49,723 nucleotides of DNA from a virus, in the IMG/VR virus record IMGVR_UViG_3300008997_001278, positions 1-49,723 of that record, one strand, 5' to 3'. Below, piece after piece: positions 42,969 through 49,723 of the stretch. How positions within the stretch are numbered: position 1 is the stretch's first letter; each line of letters begins with the position of its first letter. The position numbers were made by a program, and so were the translations under genes. A model generated the notes under the pieces. The model was not told where the DNA came from and made no database searches. It worked only from the letters and a program-made list of their open reading frames with translations.

Positions 42969-44230
42969 TGAAAAAGAAAGTATTCTTTAGAGGACCCCTT
43001 CTAACAAGATCGGGATACGGAGAGCAGGCTAGGTTCGCCATGCGGGCATTAGCTTCCCGACCAGATCTTTTCGATATTTATATTCAGCCTTTAGAGTGGG
43101 GAAAAACCTCGTGGACCAATGAGGATACCCCTGAGAGAGCTTGGATTGATAGAACTATAGAAAAGACCCTGCAATACATCCAACAAAACGGACAGTTTGA
43201 TATATCGTTCCAAGTTACAATTCCAAATGAATGGGACAAACCAGCGCCGATTAATATTGGATACACAGCCGGGATTGAAACTACGAAAACATCACACCAA
43301 TGGATTCAAAAGGGTAATGAGATGGACGGTATTATTGTAGTTTCCAACCACGCCAAAAATACTTTTTTAGCTACGGACTACCAACTCGTCAATCAACAAA
43401 CAAACCAAACAATGATTCTCAAGTTAGATACCCCAATCGAAGCAGTCAACTATCCAGCAAAGAAGTTTGATACTCTTCCGGATGTTGACTTGGATTTAGA
43501 ATATGAACACAATTTTCTCGTCGCTGCACAACTGGGTCCACGCAAAAACTTGCAAAATACTATTAAATGGTTTGTTGAGGAATTCCGAGAAGAAGAAGTA
43601 GGACTTGTTGTAAAGTGCTACGCTGCGAAGAACTGCCTATTAGATCGCGAGATGACAATGCAGAATCTTAGACAGTTAATCTCCTCATTGGGACAAAAGA
43701 AGTGTAAAGTGTATCTTCTGCATGGCGACATGACAGACGAAGAAATGCACTCCCTCCAAACACATCCTAAGATTTCCGCATTCTTATCCCTAGCTCATGG
43801 CGAGGGCTTTGGTTTGCCGATTTTTGAAGCAGCCTATTCTGGCAACCCTGTCATTGCAACTGGCTGGTCCGGTCAACTGGACTTTCTTGTTGATGAAGAG
43901 GGCAAGTCAAACTTTTACAATGTAAATTTCGATCTTAACCAAGTACAACCAGCAGTTGTTTGGGATGGTGTCTTGATTGCTGACTCAATGTGGGCTTACC
44001 CTCGTGAACAATCTGCAAAGAAGTGTATGCGCGACTGTTATAACGATATTGTAAATCAAACAGAAGGAAGCGTTGCAACATCTGCCCGCACCTTTGCTGA
44101 ATCCGTGCAGGAGAGATTTTCGCAAGAAAAACAATATAAAGCTATGGTCGACGCCGTTCTCAAATTCTCTGGAAATCCAGAAGAAGAACAATGGAGAGAT
44201 GTGTTGGACCAAGTGGTAGAGTATGATTAG
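42968..44230 (+). CDS. Glycosyltransferase, GT-B/GT4-like
   Basis: 420 residues. MKKKVFFRGPLLTRSGYGEQ (N-domain Gly loop) and C-domain SLAHGEGFGLPIFEAAYSGN with the E-x7-E pattern. Starts like its upstream neighbour (M-K-K-K), suggesting an old duplication, though the bodies differ. Start overlaps the previous stop by 1 nt; the end overlaps the next gene by 8 nt. Confidence 0.85.
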   Translation: MKKKVFFRGPLLTRSGYGEQARFAMRALASRPDLFDIYIQPLEWGKTSWTNEDTPERAWIDRTIEKTLQYIQQNGQFDISFQVTIPNEWDKPAPINIGYTAGIETTKTSHQWIQKGNEMDGIIVVSNHAKNTFLATDYQLVNQQTNQTMILKLDTPIEAVNYPAKKFDTLPDVDLDLEYEHNFLVAAQLGPRKNLQNTIKWFVEEFREEEVGLVVKCYAAKNCLLDREMTMQNLRQLISSLGQKKCKVYLLHGDMTDEEMHSLQTHPKISAFLSLAHGEGFGLPIFEAAYSGNPVIATGWSGQLDFLVDEEGKSNFYNVNFDLNQVQPAVVWDGVLIADSMWAYPREQSAKKCMRDCYNDIVNQTEGSVATSARTFAESVQERFSQEKQYKAMVDAVLKFSGNPEEEQWRDVLDQVVEYD

Positions 44231-45890
44231 CAAAGAAGTAATCTTTATATCCGACTTCTTTATCAATGAGGTAATGGGTGGCGCAGAGTTTTGTAATGAT
44301 GCTCTGATGAAACTTTTAAGTCCGGATGTAAAGATTGCTAGTTTAAAGTCTGACCGTGCAACTGTTCAACTTGTTGAGAATAATCTTGATAAGTTCTTCA
44401 TTGTCGCGAACTTCTTTCAACTTGCTGAAAACGTAAAAGTAGCTTTAGCAAAAACGACGTACGTCATATTAGAGCACGATCACAAATATGTCCGCTCCAA
44501 TAATCCTTCCTTATATAAAGATTTCCTTGCACCCGAAAGACAAATACAAAACAAGGCATTTTATAAGAACGCGTTAGCAGTGCTGTGTCAATCTAAAAAA
44601 CACGCCGGCGTCGTTCAACGGAACCTCCTAATAAACAACATTGTAAATTTAGGCGGCAACATATGGAATGAGGAGCAACTCGCCACCTTAGAAAGCAATC
44701 TGCATGCTGAGAAAGTAATTAAGTATGGAATTCTTCAGTCTAATAATCGCAATAAAGGCATGCCAGCAGCGATCGCCTATTGTCAGAGAAATGGGATAGA
44801 CTTTAAGTTAATCGAACCCAAGCCATTTCCCGAGTTTATTAGAGACATTTCCCAAGTAGAAACATTAGTATTCTTTCCTCAATGGTTAGAAACATATAGT
44901 CGTTTTGCTATCGAGTCAAGGATCCTTGGCTGCAAACTTATAACAAACAGCTTGATAGGCGCCACCAGCGAAGACTACTTTAAGCTAAAAGGTAAAGAGC
45001 TTTTAGATTTTATAAGACAAAACAACCAGAATCTTCGTCAACGCTGGATTAAACTAATCGACAAGAGTGAGATAAAATACTTCCCGCCCTTAGATTTGCC
45101 AAAGATTACAGTATTTTGCCCTCTATATGCCGGCGAACAATATATCGAAGGCTTTCTGAAGTCTATGCAAGAGCAGACAATCTTTAACCAGTGCGAACTG
45201 ATCATTATTGATGCCAACTCTCCCGAAAATGAGAGCCAGCACATCGAAGAGTTTATGAAAGAGCATGAAAATGTAATTTACAAGCGATTAGATTATAGGG
45301 CGTCAGTAATGGAAACTGAAAATATGGCAATCCATATGGCAACGGGCGAGTTCTTTGCTCAAGCATGCGTTGATGATAGACATCATAGAGAATATCTTGA
45401 GATTATGGCAAAACATCTCCACTATCACGAGGACATAGATCTTGTTTATACAGATTGCCTCCAGACTAAAAAGCCAAATGAGACTGTGGAGACAAACTCT
45501 TCGTCTGGAAACTATTACGAGCATTCGCGAAATGAGTTTTCTCCAGAGAACATGATCAAATGTCTGCCGGGCCCAATGCCTATGTGGAAGCTGAGTGTAC
45601 ACGAAAAATGTGGATATTTTGATGAAGGTTTATCGTATGCAGGAGATTGGGACATTTTTCTAAGAATGGTCGCAGCAGGTTCTAAATTTAAGAAAATTGA
45701 TATTCCGCTGGGGCTATATTACTTTAATTCTGAGGGGTTATCAACCTCAACAGAAAACCAAATCCCTAGGGGAAAAGAAGAAGCAGAAGTCTTCTTTAAA
45801 CATAAAAATGTATTCGGTGAAGCGAACTACAATAAATATAAAAATTACTTCTCACAATTTATAAGGAATGAAAATGAGTCAACAACGTAA
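44223..45890 (+). CDS. Two-domain glycosyltransferase (GT4-like + GT2)
   Basis: 555 residues. N-terminal ~280 residues look GT-B-like (VIFISDFFINEVMGGAEFCN, VILEHDHKYV, LVFFPQWLETYSRFAIESR). From about residue 290 a GT2 domain starts, KITVFCPLYAGEQYIEGFL, with IIIDANSPE, a metal-binding CVDDRHHREY and late GDWDIFLRMV. A bifunctional enzyme adding two sugars is plausible. Site AGTGGTAGAGT. Confidence 0.8.
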   Translation: MISKEVIFISDFFINEVMGGAEFCNDALMKLLSPDVKIASLKSDRATVQLVENNLDKFFIVANFFQLAENVKVALAKTTYVILEHDHKYVRSNNPSLYKDFLAPERQIQNKAFYKNALAVLCQSKKHAGVVQRNLLINNIVNLGGNIWNEEQLATLESNLHAEKVIKYGILQSNNRNKGMPAAIAYCQRNGIDFKLIEPKPFPEFIRDISQVETLVFFPQWLETYSRFAIESRILGCKLITNSLIGATSEDYFKLKGKELLDFIRQNNQNLRQRWIKLIDKSEIKYFPPLDLPKITVFCPLYAGEQYIEGFLKSMQEQTIFNQCELIIIDANSPENESQHIEEFMKEHENVIYKRLDYRASVMETENMAIHMATGEFFAQACVDDRHHREYLEIMAKHLHYHEDIDLVYTDCLQTKKPNETVETNSSSGNYYEHSRNEFSPENMIKCLPGPMPMWKLSVHEKCGYFDEGLSYAGDWDIFLRMVAAGSKFKKIDIPLGLYYFNSEGLSTSTENQIPRGKEEAEVFFKHKNVFGEANYNKYKNYFSQFIRNENESTT

Positions 45891-46287
45891 ATACCTCCCT
45901 ACACTTTCTGAGCTATGCGATAGGTTGTCTATTGCTCAACTCAAAGAAGTGTTCATCCCCGAACACAAAGTAGAATATGCCCAAGAGATATCAGACATTT
46001 GTCATGATATACAGCTTATTCTAAATGAAAGCCCCTCCAGTGTGAACGCAGAAACAATCAGGGCGATTGTCGTTCTTTCACAGATGAACCTGCACATTTG
46101 GCACAACGAATCTCAAGTTCGTGCTGGTACTGGTGACGGCGACTTAGCACTTACTCATGGGCTTAACGGTTTAAGGAATGTGGCAAAGAACAAGATTCAA
46201 GAGATTAATGGCGGAAGAAAAGATTATAAGATTGATTGTCTAGCGGCAGATTTTAAAGATTGGGAAATCAGCTGGGATAATGACTGA
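45874..46287 (+). CDS. Small helical protein of glycan clusters (DUF6165-like)
   Basis: 137 residues from ATG 45874, which is 6 bases after AAGGA; ATG 45868 is too close to that site. Sequence MSQQRKYLPTLSELCDRLSI, QLKEVFIPEHKVEYAQ, VVLSQMNLHIWHNESQVR. It resembles small proteins of the DUF6165 kind found beside glycosyltransferases. Function unknown. Overlaps the flanking genes by 17 and 8 nt. Confidence 0.65.
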   Translation: MSQQRKYLPTLSELCDRLSIAQLKEVFIPEHKVEYAQEISDICHDIQLILNESPSSVNAETIRAIVVLSQMNLHIWHNESQVRAGTGDGDLALTHGLNGLRNVAKNKIQEINGGRKDYKIDCLAADFKDWEISWDND

Positions 46288-47371
46288 GGTTTATGATTTT
46301 GATGTTGTCATTATTGGAGCCGGACTTGTAGGATTAGCTGTAGCTAGAGAATTATCCTCGGTATATGATAATATTATATTAGTTGAAAAAGAGTCAAGTT
46401 TCGGGCAGCACGTTTCGAGTCATAATAGCGAAGTTATCCACTCCGGCATATATTATCCCAAGGACGCCCTTAAAACTAAGCTATGTGTTGAGGGCAATAA
46501 ATTGCTTTATAAATTTGCACAAAAATATGATATACCGCATAAGAAATGTGGAAAATTGATTGTGGCTACCTGCGCAGAAGAAGAACCTATTCTTGATCAA
46601 CTTTATGAGCAGGGGAAGAAAAACGCGGTAGTAGGTATGTCAATGATTGGCAAATCAGAGATCGCCAAAATAGAGCCAGCCGTTAAAGCAACAAAGGCAC
46701 TCCACGTAGAATCTACAGGAATAATAGACAGCCATTCAGTTATGCAGCTGCTTGAGGCGTCAGTCTTAAATGCGGGGGTGATCACTCTGTATAATACTGA
46801 AATAACATCGATTGATAAAAAAAATAACATTTATAAGTTGACAACTGATACAAATAATGATATTATACAAACAAGAATAGTAATTAACGCTGCAGGGCTC
46901 TGGAGCGACACTATTGCGGCAATGGTGGGAATAAATGATTATAAGATCCATTGGTGTAAAGGCGAGTATTATAAAACCAACAAACATAGGAATATGAAAA
47001 AGCTGATTTATCCGGTACCGGATCCTCAAGGCAAGTATTTGGGAATTCATACGGTACTAGATTTAAATGGCGGACTTCTTTTCGGACCAAATGCATATTA
47101 TGTAGACAATCTCTCTTATGATATGAAAGAGAATAACAAGTCCCAGTTTTATGAGGCGATTAATCGATATTTAGATATTGGTTGGTGCGAGATAGAACCA
47201 GCGTTAACTGGCATAAGACCAAAACTTCAAGCTCCCGGCGAGAAATTTAGAGATTTTGTAATAGAAAATAACCAAAAACATGAGAATTTTATCAACATAG
47301 TAGGAATAGAATCACCGGGCTTGACAGCCTGTCTTGCTATTGCTAAACATACAAGGGGAATTATTAGATGA
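46280..47371 (+). CDS. FAD-dependent oxidase, L-2-hydroxyglutarate oxidase (LhgO)-like
   Basis: 363 residues. FAD-binding Rossmann motif VVIIGAGLVGLAVARELS at residues ~9-26, family block HVSSHNSEVIHSGIYYPKD, VINAAGLWSD, and C-terminal GIESPGLTACLAIA. The length and motifs match the LhgO/D-amino-acid-oxidase branch. In a glycan operon it more likely oxidises a sugar or hydroxy-acid substituent than 2-hydroxyglutarate; this is inference. No strong site; coupled by the 8-nt overlap. Confidence 0.83.
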   Translation: MTEVYDFDVVIIGAGLVGLAVARELSSVYDNIILVEKESSFGQHVSSHNSEVIHSGIYYPKDALKTKLCVEGNKLLYKFAQKYDIPHKKCGKLIVATCAEEEPILDQLYEQGKKNAVVGMSMIGKSEIAKIEPAVKATKALHVESTGIIDSHSVMQLLEASVLNAGVITLYNTEITSIDKKNNIYKLTTDTNNDIIQTRIVINAAGLWSDTIAAMVGINDYKIHWCKGEYYKTNKHRNMKKLIYPVPDPQGKYLGIHTVLDLNGGLLFGPNAYYVDNLSYDMKENNKSQFYEAINRYLDIGWCEIEPALTGIRPKLQAPGEKFRDFVIENNQKHENFINIVGIESPGLTACLAIAKHTRGIIR

Positions 47372-48306
47372 AAAAAGAACACGTATTAGTCACAGGAGGC
47401 GCCGGTTATATAGGCTCTGAACTGATCGATTACTTACTCCACGCAGGATATACTGTAACAGCGCTCGATAACTTAATGTATGATCCGACATCGTTGCTGC
47501 GCTATACCAACAATCCAGATTTTGGCTTCATCAAGGGGGACGTTAGAAACGTTCTATTGATGGAACGCCTTATGGCAGAAGCAGACATTATTATACCTTT
47601 GGCGGCATTGGTTGGCTTTCCTTTGTGCGATGAGGACCCCCGCGGTGCCCAAGAGATTAACCATGACGTTAATACTTGGATAGCAAAAAACAAAAAGCCA
47701 AATCAAAAGGTTATCTACCCCTGCACTAACTCTGGCTATGGTGTCAGTGTTGACGGCTCTGTCTGTACAGAAGAATCACCCCTTAATCCTATTTCGCTCT
47801 ACGGACGCACCAAAGTGGCGGCAGAGAAAGAATATCAAGATGTTGATAACTGTATAACGTTTAGATTGGCTACTGTTTTCGGCCCGGGCTCTCGCATGCG
47901 TACTGACCTCCTTGTAAACAACTTTGTTCTTAAGACATTGCGTGAGAGAGTTCTGGTGTTATATGAGTGTGAGTTCATGCGCAACTATGTGCATCTTCAT
48001 GATGTTTGCCGCGGCTTTATGTTTATGCTCCGTAACTGGGAAGATTGTAAAAATGAAACATATAATCTTGGAAATGACGAACTGAATATGAACAAGCTCC
48101 AGTTAGCCGAAAAGATTCAAGAGCATCTTCCTCTGGAGATTATCCGCGCGGAGATTAACAGTGATCCTGATACCCGCGACTACATTGTTAGTAGCGATAA
48201 GATTTATAATAAAGGCTACAAGTGTAAATATGATCTCGATGATGGAATCAGACAACTCATAACTGCATATGCTATCATAGAAAGCCCCTGGTACGCAAAC
48301 TATTAA
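47368..48306 (+). CDS. NAD-dependent sugar epimerase/dehydratase
   Basis: 312 residues. SDR extended fold: VTGGAGYIGSELIDYLL (NAD loop), DVRN, LAALVGFPLC, catalytic YGRTKVAAEKEY (Tyr-x3-Lys) and FRLATVFGPGSRMR. Makes or interconverts nucleotide-sugars for the neighbouring glycosyltransferases. ATGA overlap with the oxidase gene. Confidence 0.87.
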   Translation: MKKEHVLVTGGAGYIGSELIDYLLHAGYTVTALDNLMYDPTSLLRYTNNPDFGFIKGDVRNVLLMERLMAEADIIIPLAALVGFPLCDEDPRGAQEINHDVNTWIAKNKKPNQKVIYPCTNSGYGVSVDGSVCTEESPLNPISLYGRTKVAAEKEYQDVDNCITFRLATVFGPGSRMRTDLLVNNFVLKTLRERVLVLYECEFMRNYVHLHDVCRGFMFMLRNWEDCKNETYNLGNDELNMNKLQLAEKIQEHLPLEIIRAEINSDPDTRDYIVSSDKIYNKGYKCKYDLDDGIRQLITAYAIIESPWYANY

Positions 48307-48307
48307 T

Positions 48308-49723
48308 ATGAAACAGATAGATGTATTATTCGTCCATCCCAACGGCGCCCAGATAATTTATCAAGAGTTGAGTAAAAACTATTCAGCGATTGAGCCGCCT
48401 ATATGGGCAGCGCTGCTGGCAAAAAATGCCCTCACAAAGGGGTTTACTACAAATATTCTTGACTGTGAAGCAGAAAGAATAGACGCATCAGAATCAGCAA
48501 AACGAGTAAAAGAGCAGAATCCTCGTTTGGTGGCGATAGTGGTATACGGACAACAGCCCTCGGCATCAACTCAAAATATGATTGGTGCTCGAATGTTGAT
48601 AGAACAACTGAACGTGATTGCTCCAGAGCTTAAGACGATTCTCATCGGATTACACCCCTCAGCCGTTGCTCGACACACACTGGAAACCGAAGGCTCTGAT
48701 TTTGTTTGCCAAGGTGAAGGTCCTTACACTATTCAAAAGCTCTTAGAAATCGATATGGACGATCCCGACGCTCTAAGCACCGTCCCCGGGCTTTGGTATC
48801 GAGTTGATGGCAAGACCCTTTGCACACGCCCTGCGCCGATTATACCGCAAGAGAAGCTCTCTACGGAGCTACCCGGGATGGCATGGGACTTGCTTCCGAT
48901 GGATAAGTACCGCACATCTAACTGGCATGCAATGACAAATGGAGACGACCGTCAGCCGTTCGCTTCTTTATATACAAGCCTAGGCTGTCCGTTCCGCTGT
49001 AGTTTTTGTTGTATTAACGCGCCATTCGGCAACAATAACTTGGAAAATTGGGACTACGGGCGTAATAAGTTTAGATATTGGGAGCCAGAATTTATGATTG
49101 AAGAGTTTGAGACTCTCCATAAAATGGGAATCCGGAATATTAAACTAGCTGATGAAATGTTTGTCTTAAATCAAGACCATTTCATGAAGCTATGCAACTT
49201 GATTATTGAGAGAGGCTACGACTTTAACTTTTGGGCGTATGCTCGCGTAGATACCGTTAAAGAAGAATATCTTGAAACATTAAAGAAAGCCGGCGTTAAC
49301 TGGCTAGCCTTGGGAATTGAGTCGGGAAACACCGCAGTTCGAAAAGATGTAACCAAGGGTAAGTTCACAGATGTGAAGATCCAAGATCTAGTAAAGAAGA
49401 TCCAAGATGCTGGCATTGACGTCATCGGTAACTATATCTTTGGGCTCCCCGAGGATACTATCGAGACCATGCAAGATACACTGGATATGGCAATGGAACT
49501 CAACTGTGAGTTTGCAAACTTCTATTCAACCATGGCTTACCCCGGATCACAACTATATCTTGATGCGTTGAGAGAGGGTTGGGAACTGCCTGAAACATAC
49601 GTGGGATTTTCACAACATTCATATGAGACACACCCGCTGTCAACAAAATACATATCTGCAGCCGAAGTGTTGGGTTTCAGAGACGAAGCGTTTACAAGAT
49701 ACTACACCAGCGATAGATATTTG
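48308..49723 (+). CDS. B12-binding radical SAM protein (partial, runs off the window)
   Basis: 472 residues visible with no stop. N-terminal cobalamin-binding-like domain (MKQIDVLFVHPNGAQIIYQE, LIGLHPSAVA, VCQGEGPYTIQKLLE). The radical SAM domain has LGCPFRCSFCC (C-x3-C-x2-C near residue 226), KLADEMFVLN, LALGIESGN and VIGNYIFGLPED. Enzymes of this class do radical methylations or rearrangements, often in antibiotic or glycan pathways. Two bases after the epimerase stop; no strong site. The C-terminus is missing. Confidence 0.83.
   Translation, partial: MKQIDVLFVHPNGAQIIYQELSKNYSAIEPPIWAALLAKNALTKGFTTNILDCEAERIDASESAKRVKEQNPRLVAIVVYGQQPSASTQNMIGARMLIEQLNVIAPELKTILIGLHPSAVARHTLETEGSDFVCQGEGPYTIQKLLEIDMDDPDALSTVPGLWYRVDGKTLCTRPAPIIPQEKLSTELPGMAWDLLPMDKYRTSNWHAMTNGDDRQPFASLYTSLGCPFRCSFCCINAPFGNNNLENWDYGRNKFRYWEPEFMIEEFETLHKMGIRNIKLADEMFVLNQDHFMKLCNLIIERGYDFNFWAYARVDTVKEEYLETLKKAGVNWLALGIESGNTAVRKDVTKGKFTDVKIQDLVKKIQDAGIDVIGNYIFGLPEDTIETMQDTLDMAMELNCEFANFYSTMAYPGSQLYLDALREGWELPETYVGFSQHSYETHPLSTKYISAAEVLGFRDEAFTRYYTSDRYL

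Noticed and set aside
1-49723. CRISPR array, insertion sequence, transposase or integrase
   Set aside because: No regularly spaced identical repeats with unique spacers and no transposase- or integrase-like protein were seen; the repeats at 14.9-15.6 kb are too degenerate and irregular for a CRISPR.

Overview
This window looks like part of a large tailed phage of the T4-like (myovirus-type) group infecting a Gram-negative bacterium. No terminase, capsid or tail gene is in view, so the phage assignment is an inference. It rests on these points: every gene lies on the + strand with 1-14 nt overlaps; there are many tiny hypothetical genes; early-type promoters carry an extended -10 (TGTGGTATAAT) resembling T4 early promoters; short N-termini resemble the T4 capsid-targeting peptide; and tRNAs, a tmRNA, a PIN-PhoH protein, a MoxR/VWA pair and glycan genes are present. 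Two lipoproteins, a secreted serine protease and near-perfect Shine-Dalgarno sites fit a Gram-negative host. The lipoprotein style (VWA and carboxypeptidase-regulatory-like domains) hints at a deltaproteobacterial-type (Myxococcota/Bdellovibrionota) host, but this is weak.

Region 1 (1-14.6 kb) is an early-gene region. It holds tRNA-Asn and tRNA-Ile, then short operons driven by nine near-identical promoters of fixed geometry. Most of its genes belong to one expanded family of 50-100 residue proteins starting M-K-V-G-D-L-V and predicted to be small KOW/SH3-like barrels. Several are stacked as a 'domino' array in which one repeated junction sequence encodes the end of one protein, the extended ribosome-binding site and the start of the next. 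The same region has an Api92-like protein, a MoxR-type AAA+ ATPase, its HExxH+VWA partner, a 296-residue unknown with the same promoter, a SWIM zinc finger and a membrane HExxH protein.

Region 2 (14.6-15.8 kb) is mostly non-coding and rich in short repeats (TTAAATGTAT-like and CTTTTAATGC-like). It is a candidate origin or regulatory region. Region 3 (15.8-18.1 kb) returns to small barrel-like and membrane proteins.

Region 4 (18.1-31.6 kb) looks virion-associated. It begins with a secreted serine protease. A set of proteins then follows, several starting with a variant of M-K-L-L-x-E-N-W-R-x-F-L-N-E: Nudix hydrolase, protein kinase-like, papain-like, HAD phosphatase and unknowns. By analogy with T4 internal proteins these may be packaged in the head and ejected into the host. 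Also here are a 945-residue protein, an HExxH protein and a 781-residue fusion of a ligase-like nucleotidyltransferase core with an NMNAT/cytidylyltransferase-type domain.

Region 5 (31.6-41.7 kb) holds a Fis-type HTH protein, a tmRNA, two lipoproteins, a phosphoesterase, a second nucleotidyltransferase, an HNH protein, a structured intergenic RNA next to tRNA-Thr, PIN-PhoH, another HExxH protein and a RecB/Cas4-type nuclease. Region 6 (41.7 kb to the end) is one tight glycan operon: two GT4 glycosyltransferases, a two-domain glycosyltransferase, a small helical protein, an LhgO-type FAD oxidase, an NAD-dependent epimerase and a B12-binding radical SAM protein that runs off the window.
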